Assembly: GCF_003710085.1 (NCBI RefSeq)
Contig: NZ_CP033324.1
Coordinates: 2,977,501-3,041,500, forward strand
Origin: Nocardioides pantholopis
Lineage (GTDB): Bacteria > Actinomycetota > Actinomycetes > Propionibacteriales > Nocardioidaceae
DNA: 64,000 nt
Direction: 5' to 3'
How positions within the stretch are numbered: the first letter of the stretch is position 1; every line of letters starts with the position of its first letter. The position numbers were made by a program, and so were the translations under genes. Below, piece by piece: positions 1-8,681 of the stretch. The notes under the pieces were generated by a model. That model searched no databases. It was given only the letters and a program-made list of their open reading frames with translations, and was not told where the DNA came from.

Positions 1-392
1 CGGCCGATCGGCTTGGTCGGGCGGACGAAGCCGGGGTCGTCGGCGGCGACGCGGGTGCGGGTCACCACGGTGGCGGTACGCCGTTCGGACCCGCGGGCGG
101 CCAGCGCCCCGTCCAGGGCGTTCATCAGCACGTAGCCGACCGTGCCCTGGGTCTGGGCGCCGCACCAGTCCAGCGGGACCGGCGGCACCACGGAGGCGGC
201 GATCTCGTTCTTCACCAGCAGGTTGCCGACCTGGGGCCCGTTGCCGTGGGTGAGGACCACCTCCACGCCGGACACGACGAGGTCGGCCACCGCCTCGGCA
301 GCGGTCGCGACCGCTGCGATCTGGTCGTCGGGTCGCGCGCGACCCTCGGCATTGGTCATGGCGTTTCCGCCGAGCGCGATCAGGACCCTCAT
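1..392 (-). CDS. arcC: Carbamate kinase, N-terminal part (runs off the left edge)
   Basis: The visible 130 N-terminal residues carry the amino-acid-kinase fold signature of carbamate kinase: a start reading MRVLIALGGNAM (phosphate-binding GGNA), then VVLTHGNGPQVG near residue 50 and the conserved QTQG stretch. The enzyme converts carbamoyl phosphate and ADP to carbamate and ATP, so it recovers energy from carbamoyl phosphate released by ureide or arginine catabolism. The 3' half lies outside the window. The ATG at 392 is preceded, reading the minus strand, by TAGGTT and a 7-nt gap, which fits a leaderless promoter, and by an inverted repeat at 462-476. No arginine deiminase genes are visible. 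The only carbamoyl-phosphate-producing genes in the window are allHFG near 26-30 kb, so I infer, without proof, that this kinase serves them. Confidence 0.93.
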   Translation of the reverse strand, partial: MRVLIALGGNAMTNAEGRARPDDQIAAVATAAEAVADLVVSGVEVVLTHGNGPQVGNLLVKNEIAASVVPPVPLDWCGAQTQGTVGYVLMNALDGALAARGSERRTATVVTRTRVAADDPGFVRPTKPIG

Positions 393-461
393 GGAGTCGA
401 ACCTAGTGAGCCGGGGCACGTCGGGAGCAGGGCAACACCGGCCAGAGACTCCCCGAGGTGC

Positions 462-476
462 TGGCAGGTGTTGCCA
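462..476. promoter_or_regulatory. Inverted repeat TGGCA-N5-TGCCA upstream of arcC
   Basis: Perfect 5-bp arms flank a 5-bp spacer, centred about 77 bp upstream of the carbamate kinase start. A similar GGCA-N5-TGCC element lies upstream of hyuA, and weaker relatives lie in the permease and allH promoter regions. A transcription-factor site is inferred. A short element of this kind also occurs by chance in GC-rich DNA. Confidence 0.4.
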
Positions 477-522
477 AGCGCCGTGCGGGCGCTGCGACGG
501 GGCGGCCGCTCGGCACCCCGGA

Positions 523-2055
523 TCACGGGCGGGGGCCGCCGGTGGCGGTGAGCGGGCGGACCCGCGGGGGCAGCCGGGAGTACCACCCGGCCAGGCGGCC
601 GTCGCGGCTGACCCGGCGCAGCCGCTCCTCGATCTCGGGACGGGCGTCGCGGGGCGCGGCGATCAGCAGGTGGTCACCGGCGCGCAGGACCGTGGTGTCG
701 GCGGGCACGAAGAGCCGTCCCTCGCGCAGCGCGAGCGCCACCGCCGTGCCCTCGGGCAGGCGCAGCTCGGCGACCTCCACCCCGGCGATCCGCGAGTCCG
801 GCGGCACGCTGAGCTGGAGCAGCGTGGCGTCGAGGTCCTCCAGCGGCGCGGAGTCGATCGTGACGTCCCGGGCGCCTACCGCGAGCGCAGCCCCGGTACG
901 GCGCGCCACCCAGGGCAGCGTGGGGCCCTGCACCAGCGTGAACAGCACCACCAGCAGGAAGACCACGTCGAAGACCCGCTCCGCCCCCGGCAGCCCGACG
1001 CTCATCGGGATCGTGGCCAGCACGATCGGCACGGCACCGCGCAGCCCGGCCCAGCTGATGAACGCCTGGTCGCGCCAGGGCACCCCGAACGGGGTCGCGC
1101 ACAGCAGCACCGACAGCGGCCGCGCGACGAGCGTGAGCGCCCCGCCGACGATCAGAGCGGTGGGCAGCGCGTCGAGGAGGCGGTCGGGGCTGGCGAGCAG
1201 CCCGAGCAGGATGAACAGCCCGATCTGGGCGAGCCAGGCCAGCCCCTCCACGAAGCTGTCGGTGGCCGCACGGTGCGGCAGCCGGGAGTTGCCCAGCACC
1301 AGCCCGGCGACGTAGATGGCCATGATCGGGCTGCCGCCGGCGATGCCGGAGACCGCGAAGGCCAGGAACGCGATCGCCAGGGTCGCCAGCGGATAGAGGC
1401 CGGAGGCGGGCAGCGCGCTGCGGGCCAGCAGCCAGACGCCGCAGCGGGCGACCGCGAACCCGAGCGCCACGCCGGCGAGGAGCTGGTAGCCGATCTGGCC
1501 GGCGATGCCGAGCGCGCCGGAGCTGTTCCAGGCGTCCGAGGTGACGACCGTGACCAGGATGATCACCGGCGGGTCGTTGAAGCCGGACTCCGCCTCGACG
1601 ACCGCCCGCAGCCGGCCGCGGACCGGGAGCTGGCGCAGCACCGAGAACACCGCCGCCGCGTCGGTGGAGGACGCCACGGCGCCCAGCACGATCGCGGTGC
1701 GCAGGTCCACGTCGAGCAGGAGCAGGACCAGCCCGCTGGTGACCGCGACGCTCACGAAGACGCCGAGCGTCGCGAGCACGCCGGCGAGCGGGGCGACCGG
1801 CCGGATCGCCGACCACTGGGTCGTGAAGCCGCCCTCCGCGAGGATCATCGCGAGCGCGACGTTGCCGAGCACCTGGGTGAGCTCGGCGTCCTCGAACTGC
1901 AGCCCCAGCCCCGACTCCCCCAGCGCGAGCCCGATCGCGAGGTAGACCAGCAGGCTGGGCAGGCCGGCCCGGGTCGAGATCCGCACCGCGGCGACCGCGG
2001 CGAGCAGCACGGCCGCGCCCAGGAGCACGACCGCGTTGAGGTCAGCCGGATCCAT
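523..2055 (-). CDS. K+/H+ (or Na+/H+) antiporter, CvrA/NhaP2 type
   Basis: A 510-residue protein with about a dozen hydrophobic segments in residues 5-385 and the CPA1 antiporter core, including the SSTDAAAVFSVL stretch and the ESGFNDPP motif that carries the ion-site acidic residue. The last 120 residues form a soluble TrkA-C/RCK-C-like domain (SRIAGVEVAELRLPEG and a glycine-rich end), as in CvrA/NhaP2 potassium-proton antiporters, where nucleotide or ion binding gates transport. It acts in the inner membrane in pH and potassium homeostasis. Its ATG lies 14 bases inside the end of the upstream SPFH-like gene, so the two are probably co-transcribed and translationally coupled. Ion specificity cannot be read from the sequence. 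Confidence 0.9.
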   Translation of the reverse strand: MDPADLNAVVLLGAAVLLAAVAAVRISTRAGLPSLLVYLAIGLALGESGLGLQFEDAELTQVLGNVALAMILAEGGFTTQWSAIRPVAPLAGVLATLGVFVSVAVTSGLVLLLLDVDLRTAIVLGAVASSTDAAAVFSVLRQLPVRGRLRAVVEAESGFNDPPVIILVTVVTSDAWNSSGALGIAGQIGYQLLAGVALGFAVARCGVWLLARSALPASGLYPLATLAIAFLAFAVSGIAGGSPIMAIYVAGLVLGNSRLPHRAATDSFVEGLAWLAQIGLFILLGLLASPDRLLDALPTALIVGGALTLVARPLSVLLCATPFGVPWRDQAFISWAGLRGAVPIVLATIPMSVGLPGAERVFDVVFLLVVLFTLVQGPTLPWVARRTGAALAVGARDVTIDSAPLEDLDATLLQLSVPPDSRIAGVEVAELRLPEGTAVALALREGRLFVPADTTVLRAGDHLLIAAPRDARPEIEERLRRVSRDGRLAGWYSRLPPRVRPLTATGGPRP

Positions 2056-2593
2056 CAGTCCCCGCGGCGGTCCGGACGCCCGGAGCGGACGCCGGCCGCA
2101 GCAGCACGTCGACCTCCACCAGCTCCACGTCGAGCAGCACGACGCCCGGGACCCGGACCGCCGCGGCCAGCGCGTCCAGGTGGACGCCCAACCCGTCCGG
2201 CAGCTCCTCGACGCCCAGCCAGGCGGCGCTGTCGCGCACGGCGGCGGCGAGCGCGTCGTCCACGGCGCTCGCCGGCGGCAGGTACGGCGTACCGGGCGGG
2301 CACGCCACCGGCTGCCAGGTCGCCTCCAGCAGCACCAGCACCTCGTGGCCGTCGCCGGTCCTCGCGCGCACCGAGGTCAGCAGCTGGGTCGGCGCCGCGT
2401 CCACGACGACGAACCGGTCCAGCAGCGGCACCCGGAGCGTGACGCCGCGGTGCCCCGAGCGGCGTACGACGTCGCGGCGCACCACGTGCACCAGCTCCCC
2501 GGGAAGCACCGGGCGGGCCACGGCGCCGGCGAGCAGCACCAGCAGGGGGACCCCGAGGACCGCCCAGACCGCAGCACCCGGTTGCGCGTCCAC
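2042..2593 (-). CDS. Membrane-anchored SPFH/band-7-like protein
   Basis: A 183-residue protein with one N-terminal membrane segment (about residues 8-28), followed by a region resembling the stomatin/prohibitin fold: GELVHVVRR, then VPLLDRFVVVDAAPTQLL, then a basic-acidic beta region and a helical end. It is shorter than typical slipins (about 250 residues) and lacks a long coiled coil. I chose the GTG at 2593 because GAGGAGGAGCT sits just upstream. A longer reading from 2710 has no such site and would overlap the divergent kinase promoter. It overlaps the following antiporter gene by 14 bases. A role in membrane organisation or in support of the antiporter is inferred only from this coupling. 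Confidence 0.7.
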   Translation of the reverse strand: MDAQPGAAVWAVLGVPLLVLLAGAVARPVLPGELVHVVRRDVVRRSGHRGVTLRVPLLDRFVVVDAAPTQLLTSVRARTGDGHEVLVLLEATWQPVACPPGTPYLPPASAVDDALAAAVRDSAAWLGVEELPDGLGVHLDALAAAVRVPGVVLLDVELVEVDVLLRPASAPGVRTAAGTDGSG

Positions 2594-2733
2594 AGCTCCT
2601 CCTCGTCCCGTCCCGACCGACACCTCGATTCTTCGTGACCGGGAGCCCGCACGGAATGGGGGCCAGCACCCATCTCCGGCGTGGACCCCGGGTCGGGCGT
2701 GACTCCGCACGGCCGGTCGGGGACCCTGGCCGG

Positions 2734-3747
2734 GTGCGCGTCCTCTCCCGGCTCGGCCGGCTCCCGCTGTACTGGCAGGTGTGCCTGATCAACGGCGCGG
2801 TGTTCGTCGCCGGCACACTCGCGCTGGTGCTCTCCCCCGCGAGCGTCTCCGAGCAGGTGGTGCTCTCCGAGGCCCTGGTCCTGGTGGTCGGGCTCGGCGT
2901 CATGCTGCTGACCAACGCGCTGCTGCTGCGCCGCAGCCTCGGCCCCGTGGACCGGGTGGTCCGGGAGATGGGGACCGTGGAGCTGACGCAGCCGGGCGGC
3001 CGGCTGACCGAGCACGGCGACGGCCCGGGCGGCCGGCTGGTGCACAGCTACAACGCGATGCTGGACCGGCTCGAGTCGGAGCGCAGCACCAGCAACGCCC
3101 GGGCGCTGGCCGCCCAGGAGGCCGAGCGGCACCGGATCGCCCAGGAGCTGCACGACCAGGTCGGGCAGGGCCTGACAGTGGTGCTGCTCGGCCTCAAGCA
3201 GGTGCACGCCCGGGCACCCGCCGAGCTGGACGCCGAGCTGCGGCTGGTCCGCGACAGCACCCGCGCGGCCCTCGACGACGTGCGCCGGGTGGCGCGCGAG
3301 CTGCGGCCGGGGGTCCTGGAGGACCTCGGCCTGGCCAGCGCGCTGGCCGCGCTGTGCTCGGAGTTCGCGGTGCACGGCGGCGCCCGCGTGCGACGCACCA
3401 TCGCGCCCGGGCTGCCGCCGCTCGGCGCGGACCGGGAGCTGGTCGTCTACCGGGTCGCCCAGGAGGCGCTGACCAACGCGGCCCGGCACGCCCAGGCGAC
3501 CGAGGTCGAGGTGTCACTCTCCCGGCTCGGCCCCGAGGTGGTGCTGGAGGTCCGCGACGACGGCCGCAGCACCGCCGCGATCGTGCCCGGCTCGGGCGTG
3601 CTCGGGATGCGCGAGCGGGCGCTGCTGGTCGGCGGGCGGCTGGGCGTCGAGGGCGGCGCCGGGCACGGCACGACGGTCCGGCTCGCGCTGCCGCTGGAGG
3701 AGACCCCGCAGCAGAGCCCCCAGCAGATCCCGGAGCAGACCCGGTGA
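2734..3747 (+). CDS. Two-component sensor histidine kinase, NarL-partner (HisKA_3) class
   Basis: A protein of 337 residues if the GTG at 2734 is used; an ATG at 2635 would add 33 poorly hydrophobic residues. Two membrane helices (about 16-34 and 47-66) are separated by only a dozen residues, so there is almost no extracytoplasmic sensor. A HAMP-like linker follows, then the HisKA_3 dimerisation helix with the phospho-acceptor in HRIAQELHDQVGQG (His about 140), and a GHKL ATPase with ALTNAARHAQA (N box), VRDDG and SGVLGMRER. The stop overlaps the GTG of the response regulator, which gives translational coupling. With so little extracellular sequence the signal is probably sensed in the membrane or through a partner such as the divergent SPFH-like protein; this is inference. 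Confidence 0.93.
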   Translation: MRVLSRLGRLPLYWQVCLINGAVFVAGTLALVLSPASVSEQVVLSEALVLVVGLGVMLLTNALLLRRSLGPVDRVVREMGTVELTQPGGRLTEHGDGPGGRLVHSYNAMLDRLESERSTSNARALAAQEAERHRIAQELHDQVGQGLTVVLLGLKQVHARAPAELDAELRLVRDSTRAALDDVRRVARELRPGVLEDLGLASALAALCSEFAVHGGARVRRTIAPGLPPLGADRELVVYRVAQEALTNAARHAQATEVEVSLSRLGPEVVLEVRDDGRSTAAIVPGSGVLGMRERALLVGGRLGVEGGAGHGTTVRLALPLEETPQQSPQQIPEQTR

Positions 3748-4388
3748 TCCGGATCCTGCTGGCCGACGACCACGCGCTGGTGCGCCGCGGCGTACGCCTG
3801 ATCCTCGAGCAGGAGCCCGACCTCGAGGTCGTCGCGGAGGCCGGCGACGGCGCGGAGGCGGTCCGGCTGCTGCGCGAGGTCGAGGTGGACCTGGTCGTGC
3901 TCGACATCGCGATGCCGCTGATGACCGGCCTCCAGGCGGCCCGGGAGATCTCCCGGCGCCGCGACCGGCCGCGGCTGCTGATGCTCTCGATGCACGACAA
4001 CGAGCAGTACTTCTTCGAGTCCCTCAAGGTGGGCGCCAGCGGCTACGTGCTGAAGTCGGTGGCCGACGAGGACCTGGTCTCGGCGGTCCGAGCCGCGATG
4101 CGCGGCGAGGCCTTCGTCTACCCCGGTGCGATGGGGGCGCTGGCCCGCGACTACCTGGACCGGCTGCGCCGCGGCGAGCGGGTGCCCGAGACCGTGCTCA
4201 CCGGCCGCGAGGACCAGGTGCTGAAGCTGATCGCCGAGGGCCTGTCGTCGAAGGAGATCGCCCAGCAGCTGGTGATCAGCGTGCGCACCGTCGAGCGGCA
4301 CCGGGAGAACATCCTGGCCAAGCTCGGCATGCGGGACCGGACCCAGCTGACCCGCTACGCGATCCGGGCCGGGCTGCTCGAGCCGTGA
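3744..4388 (+). CDS. Response regulator, NarL/LuxR family
   Basis: A 214-residue regulator. The N-terminal receiver domain has the acidic pair in LLADDH (Asp8-Asp9), the phospho-acceptor Asp54 in VVLDIAMP and the conserved lysine in GYVLKS. A linker leads to a C-terminal LuxR-type helix-turn-helix with LTGREDQVLKLIAEG, SSKEIAQQL and VRTVERHRENI. The GTG start lies inside the kinase stop codon (GTGA), so kinase and regulator form one unit. A strong bidirectional hairpin follows 18 bases after the stop, so the operon ends here. Its targets cannot be identified. The convergent carboxypeptidase gene and the divergent antiporter pair are the nearest candidates. Confidence 0.95.
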   Translation: MIRILLADDHALVRRGVRLILEQEPDLEVVAEAGDGAEAVRLLREVEVDLVVLDIAMPLMTGLQAAREISRRRDRPRLLMLSMHDNEQYFFESLKVGASGYVLKSVADEDLVSAVRAAMRGEAFVYPGAMGALARDYLDRLRRGERVPETVLTGREDQVLKLIAEGLSSKEIAQQLVISVRTVERHRENILAKLGMRDRTQLTRYAIRAGLLEP

Positions 4389-4406
4389 GCCGGCAGCCGC
4401 GCCGAA

Positions 4407-4438
4407 GGGCCGGCACCCCCGTCAGGGAGTGCCGGCCC
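4407..4438. terminator. Bidirectional hairpin terminator
   Basis: Perfect 10-bp arms (GGGCCGGCAC at 4407-4416 and its complement at 4429-4438) enclose a 12-base loop between the convergent response-regulator and carboxypeptidase genes. There is no T-tract, as is usual in high-GC actinobacteria. Confidence 0.8.
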
Positions 4439-4457
4439 CTCGGACCGCCGGTGCTGC

Positions 4458-7400
4458 TCAGCGCAGAGTGAGGACCTTCCGCGCCGCGCTGCCCCGGACC
4501 AGGCGGGTGCCCGTGAAGGTCGCCTTCAGGACGTGCTTGCCGGGACCGACCCGCAGCGTCACCGTCCGGCGGCCGCGGTCGCCAGCGGTCAGCCGCACGG
4601 CCCGGACGACCTTGCCCCGGTCGGTCAGCACGACCGTGCCGACGTCGGGCAGCCGGGGAACCGTGAAGGTGACAGTCGCCGCGACCCGGTGCCGGCCGCC
4701 CGCCTTGCCGAGGCGCTTGACCTTCAGCCGCGTGGTGGACGGCGCCTTCGCCACGGTGACCGGCGCCGGCGCGCTGGTGGAGCCGTCGTACGCCGGGTCC
4801 GCCGGCGTGAACCGGGCGACCACCGACGTGGTGCCGGGGGTGAGACCCGACAGCGACAGCGACGCCGAGCCGCCGGAGGTCGTGCCGGTGGCGACGACCT
4901 TGCCGCCGACCAGCAGGCCGACCCGGCCGTCGACCGGACCGGCCGTGCCGGCGGCGCTCACCCGGACGGTGGCCGTCCCGGGGTAGGTCACCTTCTTGAC
5001 CGGAGCGACGGTGACGGTGGTGTCACCCGGTGCCAGCACCCGCTCCCCGGCCGGGGCCGCCCAGAACAGCGCGGTCGCGGCCTGGCTCATCGCACCCTTG
5101 GGGTGGTTGCGGAAGAACACCGAGGTGCCGAAGACCACGGTGCGGGCGCCCGAGGCCGCCTCGGCGGAGACCACCGAGGCCTGGCCGGCGGCGCTGGCCG
5201 GACCGTCCAGCACCGGGCCGGTCGCGCCGTCCGGCGACTGCCGCCAGTGGCCCGCCAGCAGCGGGTCGGCGCCGTAGGTCTGCTCGACCTTGACGCCCGC
5301 GCCGAGCCCGGTGAACCAGGACGCCGGGTAGATGAACGACGCCTCCTGGGGGTGCCCGGCGAGCAGCGAGCCGGCCGGGGTGTCGACGTCGACGATGCCG
5401 TTGCCCGACCGGTTGCCGGTCACCGCGGTGCCGCTGAGCAGCCCGAAGGACCGGGCCGCGTTGAAGGCAGCGGCGGTGCGACCGACGATGGCGCCTCCCG
5501 CGTCGACGAACGCCTGGACCCGGGTCCGGGCCGCCGAGCCGGCAGCCGGGTCGAACCCGCCGCCGATCCACAGCGCGTCGGCGCCGTCGAGCTGCGCCGG
5601 GGTCGCCTCGAGCGAGGCGGCCGTGACCTGGACCAGGTCGTCGAACCCGAGCTCGGTGAGCGAGAGCCGGTCGTCCTGGTTGCCGACGTAGGCGATCCGC
5701 AGGTCCTGCAGGCCCCGGGTGTCCGCGTCGTCGAGCGCGTCGAGGTCCCCGCGGTCGGCGGGCGCGAACGTGACGTCGAACTCCTGCGCGGCGGCCGCCG
5801 CCTCGTCGTACCCGTCCGGCTCGACGACCGCACCGCCGTCGGCCAGCATCGACACCGCGACGCCGTCCTCGAGGAGCGCGTTGAGGGCCTGGAAGTCGGC
5901 GATCCCGGCGAGCTCCAGGCGCAGGTGCGTGGCCCGGTCCGGCACCGCCGCGTTCGACGCCGGCGCCTGGATCGGGGTGACCGCACCCAGCGGCGCGTCG
6001 GTGGTCAGGCCGACCTTGTCGACAGTCGCCCCCACAGGTAGGACCAGCTCCACGCGGAGATGTCGTACATCGACGGCAGCTTGGCGGAGATGTCGTCCCC
6101 GAGGTCGAGCAGCGAGTTCGCCAGGCCGCGCAGGGGCTGGTGCATGTCGACCACCCACGAGCCCGCCGGGTACGTCGTGCCGCCCACGGTCACGGGCGCG
6201 TCGAGGGTGCCGACCTCGATGTCGTGCAGCAGCAGCTGGCGCACCAGCCGGGAGGCGTCGCTCGTCGAGCGCTGCCCGGAGCCGCGCGGGATGACGTAGG
6301 CGCGCGGCAGCGTCACCGGCTCCTGGTCGTCCACGACGTCCCACAGCGCCTTCCACTGCTCGGGACCGGGAACGTCCGCGACGTCCTCCGTCGTCAGCGT
6401 GGCCTTCGGCTCGCCGGCCACCCCGCGCCGGAAGGTCTCGATCTGGTTGAGCAGCATCTCGCGGGCGTTGGCCGGGTCGTCGAGGTACTCGACGATGCCC
6501 TCCATGGTCTCCTGGGCGACCGCCACGTTGACGGTGGCCCGCTCCGGGGTCTGCCGGGTGCCGTCCGCCGCGCCCCGGGTCAGCGGGAGCTCGACGGTCG
6601 CGCTCGCGGCGCCGTAGAACGCGGCGTACTGGGCGGTGAAGATCGGCGGGAAGTCGTCCCAGCCGTCCGGGGTGTCGCGGTAGGGGATCTTGACGTGCGC
6701 GGTCTCCGGGCCGGTGTTCTGCGGGACCACCTCGCCGGTCTCGACGTTGTAGTAGGTGTTGCCCGGGATCGCCGCGGCGACGACCTTCTCCTCCACCGCC
6801 AGCGAGAGCGCGTAGTTGTGCGGGATGTAGAGGTCGTACTCGTAGTTCGAGCCGTGCGGCGGGCCGCAGGGCTCGAGCTGCAGCACGTCGGTGTAGCCGT
6901 GGAAGTCGGCGGCGTAGATCGGCTGGATCGCCTGCGCGGTGCGGATGAACGACCGGGTCTCCGGCGTCGAGTTCGTGATCATGTCGCGGTTCGGGTCCAG
7001 GCCGAGCGCGGTGGCGCGGGTCGCGTTGGTGCGCCCGTCCGGGTTGAGCGCCGGGGAGAAGTACACCCGGTTGTTGCGCAGGATGCCGCCGACCTCGGAG
7101 AGCGGTGCGGTGGCGAGGTACTCCAGGTAGCGCATCGCGCCGTCGGTGCCCTCCCACTCGTTGCCGTGGATGTTGTTGCTGATCCAGATCGGCGTCTTGT
7201 ACTGGGCCAGCAGGGCCTGGTCGGCGGCCGCGGCGGTGGGGTCGGTCTTGATCTTCGCCCGCCACGCCGTCTGCTGGGCGGTGTCCTCGGTCCGCTCCGG
7301 AGCGGTGAGCGTGACCAGGTAGAGGTCGCGCCCCTCGGTGGACTGCCCGACGACCTGGACCGAGATCCGGTCGCTGGTGCGCATCAGCTCCATCAGCTTC

Positions 7401-7744
7401 GGAGCCAGGTCGGGGTGGCCCAGCAGCCCCGCGGTGTGCGCGGCGTCGTCGGGGTTGTCGCGGTAGAGCCGCAGCTGCGGCTGGAAGGGGTAGGACGTCG
7501 GCATCGTCAGCGGCGTGCCGGCCACCGGGGCGGCGGCGGCCGCCCGGGCGACCTCGGCCTTGTCGAGCGGGTCGACCCGGTTCGCGGTGGCCGGGCCGCG
7601 GCCCTCACCGGATCCGGTCGGCTCGGCGGCCTTCGCCGCCGTGGGAGGAGACGGCTCGCGGGCGGTCGCCGGTGCGAGACCGGCGGCCACGGAGGCGGCG
7701 AGCGCGAAGCTGGTCAGGCCGACCAGCGCACGGGATTTGGTCAC
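4458..7744 (-). pseudogene. Secreted M14 zinc carboxypeptidase with C-terminal Ig-like domain, interrupted by a frameshift
   Basis: The first part (7744 to about 6030) reads as a signal peptide followed by an M14 carboxypeptidase: NNIHGNEWEG supplies the zinc His and Glu, NPDGR and DPNRD the substrate-binding residues, DFHGY the third zinc ligand and ATVELPL a likely catalytic glutamate. After SWSYLWG the frame runs to a stop at 6005. A second open frame continues with ATVDKVGL through a GATase1-like region and a bacterial Ig-like repeat to a stop at 4458. The switch falls in a run of five C (6029-6033). One more base would join the frames into about 1095 residues. Either a recent mutation or a sequencing error is possible. 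The GTG at 7744 was chosen because the signal peptide begins there. If intact, the product would be a secreted metallocarboxypeptidase degrading extracellular peptides. Confidence 0.85.
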
Positions 7745-7890
7745 GGAACGCTCTTTCTCTGGGTGCGGGGATGCCGGCAACGCCCACGAGAGAGAGAACA
7801 GCCGCGCCGCCGTCAGTCGAACGATCACACGCCGCAGCCGTCCGGAACAGACCTGTCAGGCAACTTCTCGGCCCCCGAGCACGAATCGGG

Positions 7891-8637
7891 TCAGCGGCCG
7901 CCGCTGACCCGCACCGTGGTGCCGGTGACGTAGGACGCCTGGTCGCTGAGCAGCCAGGCGATCGCGTCGGCGACCTCGTGCGGCTCCCCCGCCCGCCCCA
8001 GCGGCACCCCCGCGCCGATGCGCTCGGCCCGGCCGGCGTCGCCGGCGTCCGCGTGGATCCGGGTCCGAACCACGCCCGGGGCCACGGCCACCACCCGGAT
8101 GCCCTGGTCGGCGACCTCCTGGGCGAGCCCCACCGTCAGCGCCTCGACGCCGGCCTTGGCCGCGGCGTACGGCACGTACTCCCCCGGTGCACCGAGGCTG
8201 GCCGCGACCGAGCTGAGGTTGACCAGGACCCCGCCCTGGCCGCCGTACGACGTCCCGAGCGCGCGGACCGCGGCCCGCGCCACCAGGAGCGCGGAGGTGA
8301 GGTTCAGCTCGACGGACTCGCGGATCCGCGCCACCGGCGTCTCCACCAGCGGCGCGAGGTGCAGGGTCGCGCCGGCGTTGCTGACGACCCCGGTCAGCCG
8401 GCCCAGCTCGGCGGCGCGCGCGAAGAGCCGGTCGATCCCGGCGGTCTCGGTGACGTCGGCGCGCACCAGCGTGCACCGGGCGCCCTCGTCCTCGACGGCC
8501 AGCCGGCACTCCTCGGCGGCCTCCACGTCCTCGCGGAAGCCGAGCACCAGGTCGTGGCCGTCCGCGGCCAGGCGCAGCGCCGTCGCGGCACCGATGCCGC
8601 GGGTGCCGCCGGTGATCAGGGTGAGGGGCCGGGTCAT
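7891..8637 (-). CDS. SDR-family oxidoreductase, FabG-like
   Basis: A 248-residue classical short-chain dehydrogenase: TGGTRGIG cofactor loop at about residues 9-16, VSNAGA in place of the usual NNAG near 85, a catalytic serine in VNLSSVAAS, YAAAK (Tyr-x-x-x-Lys) near 160, and the C-terminal YVTGTTVRVSGGR end of FabG-like enzymes. It should reduce or oxidise a carbonyl/alcohol pair using NAD(P)H; the substrate is unknown. The ATG at 8637 is preceded on the minus strand by CACAAT and a 6-nt gap, a weak leaderless-type signal. Its upstream neighbour on the same strand, 44 bases away, is an NmrA-like gene, so the two may share a transcript. Confidence 0.9.
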   Translation of the reverse strand: MTRPLTLITGGTRGIGAATALRLAADGHDLVLGFREDVEAAEECRLAVEDEGARCTLVRADVTETAGIDRLFARAAELGRLTGVVSNAGATLHLAPLVETPVARIRESVELNLTSALLVARAAVRALGTSYGGQGGVLVNLSSVAASLGAPGEYVPYAAAKAGVEALTVGLAQEVADQGIRVVAVAPGVVRTRIHADAGDAGRAERIGAGVPLGRAGEPHEVADAIAWLLSDQASYVTGTTVRVSGGR

Positions 8638-8681
8638 GGGGCCATTGTGCCGAGGAGGGCGTGGATCCGCCCCCAGCTGCT

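Noticed and set aside
142..2442. Long plus-strand open frame over the antiporter gene
   Set aside because: It is a high-GC shadow of the minus-strand antiporter and SPFH-like genes: low complexity, rich in Arg, Gly, Pro, Gln and Glu, with no recognisable domain.
2635..2733. Longer histidine-kinase start at ATG 2635
   Set aside because: It would add 33 hydrophilic residues with no domain and would crowd the divergent SPFH-like gene. The GTG at 2734 gives a normal short cytoplasmic N-terminus, but the longer form cannot be fully excluded.
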